A DNA stretch of 13,541 bases from UMGS172 sp045578845. GTDB lineage: Bacteria; Bacillota; Clostridia; Oscillospirales; Acutalibacteraceae. The stretch covers positions 1-13,541 of the forward strand of contig JAZNLA010000055.1 of the NCBI GenBank assembly GCA_045578845.1, in the 5' to 3' direction. Below, in pieces: positions 6,078 to 12,443 of this stretch. A model generated the notes under the pieces. That model did no database searches and was not told the origin of the DNA. It worked only from the letters and a program-made list of their open reading frames with translations. Position numbers and translations under genes: made by a program. Within the stretch, counting starts at the first letter, position 1. Every line of letters begins with the position of its first letter.

Positions 6078-6210
6078 GGGTGTTTACCGGCGACGGTGAG
6101 CACCCTTCCTTTTTGCCAAAAACACCATAAAATCGAGGATAGTGTGGAAATTCCACACAGAAAAACAACAAAAAACCGCCCGATTTTCGAGCGGTGGGTA
6201 TCGCCGGGGG
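6078..6210 (+). repeat. Copy B of the structured noncoding repeat
   Basis: Hairpin 6078-6089/6094-6105 (12 bp, loop GCGA) leads into block 6106-6158, which differs from copy A at 2 of 53 bases and ends in the same palindrome (6142-6158). A hairpin ACCGCCCGA/TCGAGCGGT (6176-6196) and GTATCGCCGGGGG (6198-6210) follow. The first hairpin differs from copy A at five base pairs, yet every pair is kept. Open frames on either strand here (6023-6232, 6096-6362) are artefacts of the repeat. Confidence 0.7.
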
Positions 6211-6238
6211 TAACTGCATCAAAAAAGGGCAAAAGAAA

Positions 6239-6263
6239 ACGGTCGAACTTAAAACTCGACCGT
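6239..6263 (-). terminator. Terminator of the small hypothetical gene
   Basis: ACGGTCGA (6239-6246) and TCGACCGT (6256-6263) pair. On the minus strand TTTTCTTTTG follows. It lies 21 bp after the stop codon of the 92-aa frame, which favours that frame being a real gene. Confidence 0.65.
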
Positions 6264-6284
6264 AATTTTTCAGTTGTAATTCAA

Positions 6285-6563
6285 TTAGGAAACAGTAGTA
6301 TAAACGATGTCATCAGGTTTTACAACAGTAACACCTGCTGCATCACCAAGACAAGTTGTTAGTGCATTCTTTGATACTGTAAAGAGTGACTCTGTGGTGT
6401 TCTTTACTGCTTCTGCAATGTACTTACCGAATGGAGTTGCAAGTGCAATCATAACAACAAGTACAAGAACACAGATTACAACCCAACCATAACAAATTGT
6501 TTGAATTTTCGGAAAAATAAAATCACGTGAGTACCCTTTGAATGATTTTAAAGAAAATGACAA
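6285..6563 (-). CDS. Hypothetical small membrane protein, TTG start
   Basis: The 92-aa frame starts at TTG (6563-6561), with AAGG a few nt upstream and an in-frame TAA at 6569-6567. One strong hydrophobic helix spans about residues 24-43 (CYGWVVICVLVLVVMIALAT). A soluble tail of about 48 residues follows (FGKYIAEAVKNTTESLF...), with AT-rich third codon positions like the neighbouring genes. A terminator follows the stop. No family is recognised. Weak points are the TTG start and the 27-bp gap to the divergent rubredoxin gene, which leaves little room for a promoter. Confidence 0.5.
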   Translation of the reverse strand: MSFSLKSFKGYSRDFIFPKIQTICYGWVVICVLVLVVMIALATPFGKYIAEAVKNTTESLFTVSKNALTTCLGDAAGVTVVKPDDIVYTTVS

Positions 6564-6590
6564 TACTTACCTTAAAGAAGGAGTGAAACA

Positions 6591-6749
6591 ATGAAAAAGT
6601 ATGAGTGCCCCTGCGGTTATGTTTACGACCCTGCCGTCGGCGACCCTGACAACGGCGTAGCCCCCGGTACTGCTTGGGAAGATGTTCCCGAAAATTGGAA
6701 TTGTCCCATATGCGGTCTTTCTAAAGATTCTTTTGAATCCGCTGAATAA
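6591..6749 (+). CDS. Rubredoxin, 52 aa
   Basis: The frame ATG (6591) to TAA (6747-6749) encodes a 52-residue protein beginning MKKYECPCGYVYDPAVGDPD. It continues NGVAPGTAWEDVPENWNCPICG (21-42), which is the rubredoxin fold signature. Rubredoxin is a cytoplasmic one-electron carrier with one Fe bound by four Cys. In anaerobes it typically feeds oxygen- and peroxide-detoxifying enzymes. The ligands are Cys6, Cys8, Cys38 and Cys41. The first pair is C-P-C-G, one residue shorter than the usual CxxCG. AAGGAG lies about 8 nt upstream. The promoter may be TTGAAT/AATACT around 6532-6566, which is weak. No partner enzyme is in the window. Confidence 0.93.
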   Translation: MKKYECPCGYVYDPAVGDPDNGVAPGTAWEDVPENWNCPICGLSKDSFESAE

Positions 6750-6797
6750 TTTTTGACTCGTAAAACCGCACATAAGAAACTTTTGGGTGTTTGCCAA

Positions 6798-6815
6798 TTT
6801 AGGCGAACGCCTAAA
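6798..6815. terminator. Weak hairpin after rubredoxin
   Basis: TTTAGGC (6798-6804) pairs with GCCTAAA (6809-6815) over GAAC and is followed by AATTATT. An alternative pairing of GTTTGCC (6789-6795) with GGCGAAC (6802-6808) competes with it. It is a poor terminator but the only one between rubredoxin and the next promoter. Confidence 0.3.
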
Positions 6816-6862
6816 ATTATTGCCATAATTCAACATAAACCGAAATCTTTCAATAAAATTCG

Positions 6863-6891
6863 TTGATTTTATAAACATATTATGATATAAT
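6863..6891 (+). promoter_or_regulatory. Promoter of the LTA-synthase-family gene
   Basis: TTGATT (6863-6868) and TATAAT (6886-6891) are separated by 17 bp. The start is predicted near 6898, and GGGAGA (6912-6917) is the ribosome binding site. Confidence 0.7.
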
Positions 6892-6922
6892 TTTTATCTA
6901 ATTATTTTTTTGGGAGATAATA

Positions 6923-9016
6923 ATGAAATCTAAATTTCTGAGTTTAAAGGAAAAAATATTTACAACCGAATGCAAAAAACAGTGTTTAATATGTTTAAGA
7001 TATGCCGCCGTATATTTTGTTTCGCTTGTGTTTTGGGAATTTCTTCTTTATGCACTTACCGGAATAAGCAATATCAAGTTTTACTTTTTATTATTTATTC
7101 CTGCCGAAGCGGTATTACTCGCAACCCTTAACGGCTGGTTTAATAAAAAAATAAACCGTTTTACAGTGCCGATTATAATGCTGATTCCTTTTACATATTA
7201 CATCAGCCAAATGATATATTACCGTATTTTCGGCTCATTCTTTTCAATTTCCATGATTGGCATGGGTGCCGACGCTATGGGTGACTTCGGTTGGGCACTG
7301 TGGGACTCCATAAAAAATTCCGTAGGATGGATATTGCTTTTCTTACTGCCGATTGTATTAATCCTTTTTCACTCGCTTTGTGCTCCCAACAACCGTTTTT
7401 ATAACTACAGTGTTAAAACACATTTACTGTCATTGGCGAAATCGGTTTGTCTGTTCTTAATCGCATTTCTTTTACTTTTACCGTTTGGAAAAGGTGAACT
7501 TTCGCCATATTACGCCATTTCATCAAGTTACATTGATACCGATACCGCGTCAAACCGCTTGGGCACCTTAACAAACTCTTTAGTGGAACTAGGGCATAAG
7601 TTTTTCGGCACTGCCGAAAAGGAACCTGAGTCACCGGTATTTAACCCAACCGAGCCTATCCCTTCTATTGACAGTGAGCCGTCAGTTGACCAGTCACCTA
7701 ACATTATTGAAAGTATCGACTTTGACCTCTTAAAATCAAAAACAACCAATGCCAAAAAGCAGGCTTTATGCGAATATTTCGCATCAGCAACGGCAACAAA
7801 CAAAAACAAATACACAGGTATTTTAAAAGATTACAATTTAATCTACATTTGTGCTGAGTCTTTTTCAAACTACGCCATTGACCCTATAGTAACACCGACT
7901 CTTTATAAAATGAGTACTGAAGGAATTATACTTAAAAACTACTATAACTCTTTTAAAAACACCACCACTAACGGTGAATTTTCATTCCTTTCGGGACTTT
8001 GGCCTGATGTTTCCCGCAAAGCCGACTCTAACTCAACATCGGGTACATTTGTTCAATCCAAAAATAACGGTTTTCCCTATTCATTGGCGAACGTTTTCAA
8101 CAATCAAGGTATTGGCACATACGCATTCCATAATTTCAAAGGATACTACTACCAACGCGAGAAAACCCATAAAAATCTTGGATATCAGCACTTGAAATTT
8201 ATGGGCGGTGAAAACGGTATGGAGTTTACAACCTCATGGCCTTCATCCGACTATGAAATGATGGAGCAGTCTATTGACGATTACATAAACGACGAGCGAT
8301 TCCACGCTTATTATATGACATTTTCAGGTCACGGACCGTATTCTGAATCCAACCTTATTGCACAACGCAATTTAGAAACAGTCGACAGTCTATTAGGCGA
8401 CCGCGAACTGACAAAACAGGCAAGATACTATCTCGCCGCCAACTACGAACTTGAAAAAGCAATCTCGCTTTTGCTTGAGAAACTCGAAGCAGCAGGAAAA
8501 CTCAATAACACAATGATTGTTATTGCCGGCGACCATTATCCGTACTATCTTTCGGACAACAACCTGAACTCTCTTGCAGGTAAAAAGGTTGAAAAGAACT
8601 TTGACCGATACAAGTCATCTTGCATTATGTACTGTCCCGGAATCGAAACTGTTGAGGTTGACACCCCCTGCTGTAATGTTGATATTCTGCCCACCGTTTA
8701 CAACCTGTTCGGTTTTGAATACGATTCACGCATGTTTGCAGGTGTGGACATTTTCTCAAGCAACACACACATAGCAATGCTGTATAACAAAAGTTTTGTC
8801 ACAAACATGGTTAAATACGACGCCCAAAACGGAAAAGCCGAATGGCTGCCCGCTTCCGATAATATGAGTGAAAGTGAAAAAGAAGCATACTTAGACGCCC
8901 TAATTGCAACAACCAAATTGCGTTATTCATTGTCACTTGATATAATCAATACTGATTTCTACAAATTTGTACAAGAAAATATATCGGTGCCCACAGAAGA
9001 AAATATAATTCAATAA
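6923..9016 (+). CDS. LTA-synthase-family (sulfatase-fold) membrane enzyme
   Basis: The 697-aa protein has about five membrane helices in residues 25-190 (about 25-46, 52-70, 80-98, 133-151, 170-188). A Pro/Ser-rich linker (about 230-265) and an extracellular alkaline-phosphatase-superfamily domain (about 303-615) follow. The metal and catalytic residues of the LtaS family can be placed: Glu312 in YICAESFSNY, nucleophile Thr348 in NTTTNGEFSFLSG, His470 in FSGHGPY and Asp537-His538 in AGDHYPYY. LtaS-type enzymes transfer glycerol-phosphate from phosphatidylglycerol onto a growing lipoteichoic acid or a related glycan-linked polymer. The length and the 5-helix plus sulfatase layout match LtaS. 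Which polymer is made, and whether this is a synthase or a primase-like paralogue, cannot be told. It is monocistronic, with its own promoter, and converges with a surface-glycosidase operon. Confidence 0.9.
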   Translation: MKSKFLSLKEKIFTTECKKQCLICLRYAAVYFVSLVFWEFLLYALTGISNIKFYFLLFIPAEAVLLATLNGWFNKKINRFTVPIIMLIPFTYYISQMIYYRIFGSFFSISMIGMGADAMGDFGWALWDSIKNSVGWILLFLLPIVLILFHSLCAPNNRFYNYSVKTHLLSLAKSVCLFLIAFLLLLPFGKGELSPYYAISSSYIDTDTASNRLGTLTNSLVELGHKFFGTAEKEPESPVFNPTEPIPSIDSEPSVDQSPNIIESIDFDLLKSKTTNAKKQALCEYFASATATNKNKYTGILKDYNLIYICAESFSNYAIDPIVTPTLYKMSTEGIILKNYYNSFKNTTTNGEFSFLSGLWPDVSRKADSNSTSGTFVQSKNNGFPYSLANVFNNQGIGTYAFHNFKGYYYQREKTHKNLGYQHLKFMGGENGMEFTTSWPSSDYEMMEQSIDDYINDERFHAYYMTFSGHGPYSESNLIAQRNLETVDSLLGDRELTKQARYYLAANYELEKAISLLLEKLEAAGKLNNTMIVIAGDHYPYYLSDNNLNSLAGKKVEKNFDRYKSSCIMYCPGIETVEVDTPCCNVDILPTVYNLFGFEYDSRMFAGVDIFSSNTHIAMLYNKSFVTNMVKYDAQNGKAEWLPASDNMSESEKEAYLDALIATTKLRYSLSLDIINTDFYKFVQENISVPTEENIIQ

Positions 9017-9019
9017 AGA

Positions 9020-9055
9020 AAAAGCGGTATGAGGAAATTTCCTCATACCGCTTTT
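9020..9055. terminator. Bidirectional terminator between convergent genes
   Basis: Bases 9020-9037 and 9038-9055 form a perfect palindrome (core AGCGGTATGAGG). T-rich sequence lies on the right and A-rich on the left. It ends both the LTA-synthase-family gene and the SGNH gene. Confidence 0.85.
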
Positions 9056-9067
9056 ATTTTAGACATA

Positions 9068-10408
9068 TTAAGGCTCCAAGGTGTTTACTTTTTCGGCTAT
9101 CTTCTTTCCTAAATAATGATAGCCTTCATCATTCATATGAAGTTGGTCGGCATACTTTGTTGTGCCTGGAATATAACCGTAAGCATCAGCAACCTGAGCC
9201 TGATATTTATTCCAATACTCATATTTATCTTTAAAGTTATCGGTATTGTGTGCATCGGCATATGTTGCATCATATGCATTAAATACCTCAACACCTTTTT
9301 TATTAGCAACCGAAACCATCATATCGCAAAAATCTTTCATACCGCCGGTTGAACCATTATTCAATTCTTGCCTTAATATATTTTCATTATCAGCACTCGG
9401 AATAAGTGTATCCCCACCCGAATTGCCATAATAATGAGGAGTTACTACTAAAATTTTACAATTTGTATTACCTACATTATTCAATATTAATTTAAGTGTA
9501 TCTATGCAATAATTTAGTTTTGCAGCAATAGACTGTCCGGTTACCAATTTATCTTTATCATATTCATCATCAACGTTACCGATAGTTGACAATAATCTAT
9601 CGTTATATCCGGCAAACAAAACTATAATATCTTGCTGTTCAACATCCTCTGCTGTCAACGGAGGCAGTACGGTTCCGTTTCCATGAGTCCATCCGTCAAT
9701 TATTGACATTAGTTGAGAACCGCCAAGTGCATGGGTGGTTACATTCATGCCGAGTTGTGTTTCAAGTTCGGTCTGCCATACACCGGCAGAAGTCAAACTG
9801 TCACCCAATACCAAAACGTTCTTACCGTCCCACTTGCTTTTTAGCGAAGACTTGATTTTTAATTTTTCCACAATATCAGTCAACTTCATATCAAAATCAG
9901 AAATATCGTACAAATCAACCGATACTTTATAGGTTTTATTGTTAGTGTTCTTAACAGAAAGTGCAATATTACCGGTATTTTCGGTAGTGGTCAGCGTTCC
10001 GTATATTAAGACCTCTCCCTTTTTTTCAGGGGTAATATATACTTCCCAACTACTGTCTTTTTTAGTTAAACCTGCGGGTTTATCACCGTTCAGTTTATGT
10101 GTATCACCGTCAATAACCAAAAGATACGTATGTCCCACTTCAAATGTTTCGGTAATTACAACAGGTTTTCCGTCTTTATCGGCACTAAATTCAACATCCT
10201 TGTGCAAAGACAGTTTGGGCAACTTTTCGCTATCAGCATTATCGCCGCTGACCGTCAAAGAGACGTCACTCGAAACATCTGCGGAACTACTGTCGGTACC
10301 GCTTGACTCACCACAAGATGCAAACGAAACAACAAGCACTGCCACTAACATTAAACATAAAACTGTAGTTACAAATCTGCCCTTTTTAAACAATATATTT
10401 TTACTCAT
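9068..10408 (-). CDS. SGNH/GDSL hydrolase lipoprotein
   Basis: Counted from the ATG at 10408-10406 the protein has 446 aa. An ATG at 10414 is in frame but only 3 nt after AGGAGG, while this one is 9 nt away. A lipoprotein signal ends in SFASC with Cys32. A Ser/Asp-rich linker (about 36-62) and a beta-rich domain (about 63-185) precede the SGNH domain. The blocks are block I VLGDSLTS (nucleophile Ser204), block II GGSQ (Gly230), block III AGYND (Asn269) and block V DQLHMNDEG (Asp421, His424). SGNH enzymes remove acyl groups such as acetyl from polysaccharides or lipids. The gene begins 30 bp after a GH16-like lipoprotein and is probably in its operon, so it may deacylate the same glycan outside the cell. 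The substrate is inferred from context only. Confidence 0.9.
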   Translation of the reverse strand: MSKNILFKKGRFVTTVLCLMLVAVLVVSFASCGESSGTDSSSADVSSDVSLTVSGDNADSEKLPKLSLHKDVEFSADKDGKPVVITETFEVGHTYLLVIDGDTHKLNGDKPAGLTKKDSSWEVYITPEKKGEVLIYGTLTTTENTGNIALSVKNTNNKTYKVSVDLYDISDFDMKLTDIVEKLKIKSSLKSKWDGKNVLVLGDSLTSAGVWQTELETQLGMNVTTHALGGSQLMSIIDGWTHGNGTVLPPLTAEDVEQQDIIVLFAGYNDRLLSTIGNVDDEYDKDKLVTGQSIAAKLNYCIDTLKLILNNVGNTNCKILVVTPHYYGNSGGDTLIPSADNENILRQELNNGSTGGMKDFCDMMVSVANKKGVEVFNAYDATYADAHNTDNFKDKYEYWNKYQAQVADAYGYIPGTTKYADQLHMNDEGYHYLGKKIAEKVNTLEP

Positions 10409-10438
10409 AAACATTAACCTCCTGTATAAAAGTATGTT

Positions 10439-12319
10439 TTAGCGTACTTTTTCCCATGCACGGTACTCTTTACCTGGATTAAGCCACAAATCTTGCCCTT
10501 CTTTTTGGTAAAGATTTACATAGTCAGAAATGAACTTATTATATTTTGTCCATGCTTCGTCGTCATCTGCAGGGGGAGTGCCTATATGGATAGCACCGGA
10601 ATTGACACTGAGCATTACGTATACTTCCTGTGAGTATGCCAATCTTTCTCCGCCTTCACGAAGTGTACGGTCAACCGTTACATTGCCGTCAATAGAGAAT
10701 TTAACATGTGTTTCATCTATCCATTCAAATCCGTATGTATGGAAATCCATGTAATACCCTCTGTCGTCTTTACTGAAAATCTTGTCGGTTATCAAGTATA
10801 TTTTTTCAACACCTTGACGTTTCGCAAGAGTTGTCGGCCATGCAAATGTATTATGTTCTACCCATATACCCGAGCCATAGCACTCATTGATATCAGTTTC
10901 TTGATAATACATACGGCTTTCATCAATAACCGGTCCGTTATCACTTAGACCACCCGGTCCGCCGTTGGTCCAAAGACAACTCCACATTGTATCACCCTTT
11001 GGATGAAGCGTAGATGTTTCAATGAAACCGTAACGGTACTGCATTTTATACATTGTATCAAATCTGCCGCCGTAATACGCATCATCGGTTACCAAACATT
11101 CTTGGTAGGCATATCCGTTTTTGACATAATTATTTTTAAGTTCAGAACTGCCGCGGTAAAGATCTCTGCCGTTTGCACCCTTTTTATATCCCGAAACCGC
11201 ATCCCAAGCCACTTCCCAAATTGAGTAATCAATGCCGTCAGCAGAATCACTTCCGTCGAAATCGTCACCCCATACTCTTAAGTAGGTTGTTTTATTATCA
11301 TATCCTTTTACGGTTTCGTTATAATCACCGCTTATTACAGAGTTTGCGGCTGTAATTTCATTATTTGTATCGAACAGTTTTGCAAATTCCGAAACTGCCA
11401 TTGCGGTAGCCTCAGAACTTCCGCCGTTAAGATAAATTTTCTTATCTTCAATGCGAATTTCGTACTCAAAACGTTCTAAATTTTTATTAACTCCGTCACG
11501 GACACAGTTGCCGATAATAATTTCATACTCTGCGGCAGATGTAGGAGTAAGTGTACCGCTGTTATCGGTTTGATTACCTGTAGTAGACGCAATTTGGTCG
11601 TTAATCTGAACTAAACCAAAACCTGTAAGTGATAAAATTTTATTTTTCATAGCATCGGTTTCAACTTGGGTCAAATATGAAACATTGTAAATAGGTCTTA
11701 CAATTTGAATACCGAAAAGACTTGATTTGCCAAAAAGTTTTACCTCTTTATAGCCTTCGGCATTTGTATAGAAATAATGTATACCACCTGTTATAACGCC
11801 GCCTGTAATATATGTATTGCAGAAATAATCTACCGCTGCTGTAAGCGAAGCATCGGTAATACCGTAGATTACGATATCATCATTGATAGTAGCAATAATA
11901 TATTCGTCGTCTCTGCCTATTCCCTCAGACAAAAGCAATTTTTTAGCCGACTCGGTTTCAGGACGATTGGTTTCGCCGACAAGAATTTCTGCAACATTTT
12001 CTCCGCTTTCGGTATCGGGCACATTTTTAACCGTTACATTAAACTTGGTCCCGATTGCTTCGCAAATCTTGACAGTGTTATTGATAACCGATTCGTTTGC
12101 CTTTTCATTCTTTACGACGCGGTAGGTTGATTCCCCTTCTGCATTGGTAAAACTGACATCAGCAGTGTTAACTATTTCCTCAGCCGTTACCACTTCACTC
12201 GAAGCATCTGAAGAACTGCCGTCAGAACTGTTGTTATCTTTTCCGCCGCAAGCAGCAAGCAGCGACACCGAGAAGCAGATGCATAATAAGAAACATAAAA
12301 TTCTGATTGCTTTTTTCAT
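10439..12319 (-). CDS. GH16-like glycoside hydrolase lipoprotein (first paralogue)
   Basis: The 626-aa protein starts at ATG 12319-12317 behind AAGGAG with 8-nt spacing. The longer frame to 12379 runs into the promoter and is rejected. The lipobox is LLAAC (Cys24), followed by a Ser-rich linker. Two related modules follow. Module one (about 105-172) has EILVGETNRPE and VIYGITDASLTAAVDYF. Module two (about 263-316) has EIIIGNCVRDG and IYLNGGSSEATAMAVSEF. The concanavalin-like catalytic domain covers about 346-626 and starts LRVWGDDFDG. Its GH16 active-site motif is ETDINE, with predicted nucleophile Glu474 and acid/base Glu479, and HTYGFEW (527-533) is typical of the family. GH16 enzymes cut beta-1,3/1,4-glucans, galactans or xyloglucan; the specificity is unknown. 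It leads an operon with the SGNH hydrolase. A truncated-by-edge paralogue lies upstream. Confidence 0.88.
   Translation of the reverse strand: MKKAIRILCFLLCICFSVSLLAACGGKDNNSSDGSSSDASSEVVTAEEIVNTADVSFTNAEGESTYRVVKNEKANESVINNTVKICEAIGTKFNVTVKNVPDTESGENVAEILVGETNRPETESAKKLLLSEGIGRDDEYIIATINDDIVIYGITDASLTAAVDYFCNTYITGGVITGGIHYFYTNAEGYKEVKLFGKSSLFGIQIVRPIYNVSYLTQVETDAMKNKILSLTGFGLVQINDQIASTTGNQTDNSGTLTPTSAAEYEIIIGNCVRDGVNKNLERFEYEIRIEDKKIYLNGGSSEATAMAVSEFAKLFDTNNEITAANSVISGDYNETVKGYDNKTTYLRVWGDDFDGSDSADGIDYSIWEVAWDAVSGYKKGANGRDLYRGSSELKNNYVKNGYAYQECLVTDDAYYGGRFDTMYKMQYRYGFIETSTLHPKGDTMWSCLWTNGGPGGLSDNGPVIDESRMYYQETDINECYGSGIWVEHNTFAWPTTLAKRQGVEKIYLITDKIFSKDDRGYYMDFHTYGFEWIDETHVKFSIDGNVTVDRTLREGGERLAYSQEVYVMLSVNSGAIHIGTPPADDDEAWTKYNKFISDYVNLYQKEGQDLWLNPGKEYRAWEKVR
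11384..11524 (-). repeat. Block duplicated between the two GH16-like genes (copy 1)
   Basis: This 141-bp stretch within module two matches 13401-13541 with 13 differences by my alignment (about 91%). The match reaches the window edge, so its full length is unknown. It suggests recent duplication or gene conversion. Confidence 0.75.
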
Positions 12320-12350
12320 TAAACTATCTCCTTTGGGCTTCTTTACAGAT

Positions 12351-12379
12351 ATTATACAATAACCCATTACGATTTTCAA
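12351..12379 (-). promoter_or_regulatory. Promoter of the GH16-SGNH operon
   Basis: Minus-strand TTGAAA (12379-12374) and TATAAT (12356-12351) are 17 bp apart. The predicted start near 12344 gives a leader of about 25 nt, and there is no room for regulatory RNA. Confidence 0.75.
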
Positions 12380-12400
12380 TAATTAAATCAAATTCTAACA

Positions 12401-12434
12401 AAAAAGTTACGGACCGAAAAGTCCGTAACTTTTT
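12401..12434 (-). terminator. Terminator of the second GH16-like gene
   Basis: Fourteen-nt arms (12401-12414 and 12421-12434, core GTTACGGAC/GTCCGTAAC) surround a 6-nt loop. On the minus strand a U run follows. It lies 9 bp after the stop codon and separates this gene from the downstream operon promoter. Confidence 0.85.
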
Positions 12435-12443
12435 ATTTTAATA

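Noticed and set aside
6023..6362. Frames on both strands over repeat copy B
   Set aside because: They exist only because the repeat lacks stops; copy A gives a similar peptide from a different frame context, which is expected of a noncoding repeat.
9939..10442. Plus-strand 167-aa frame
   Set aside because: It is a shadow of the SGNH lipoprotein, whose catalytic blocks are clear.
12320..12379. Longer start (20 extra codons) for the first GH16-like gene
   Set aside because: The extra codons cover the -10 and -35 boxes and the ribosome binding site, and the signal sequence starts at 12319.
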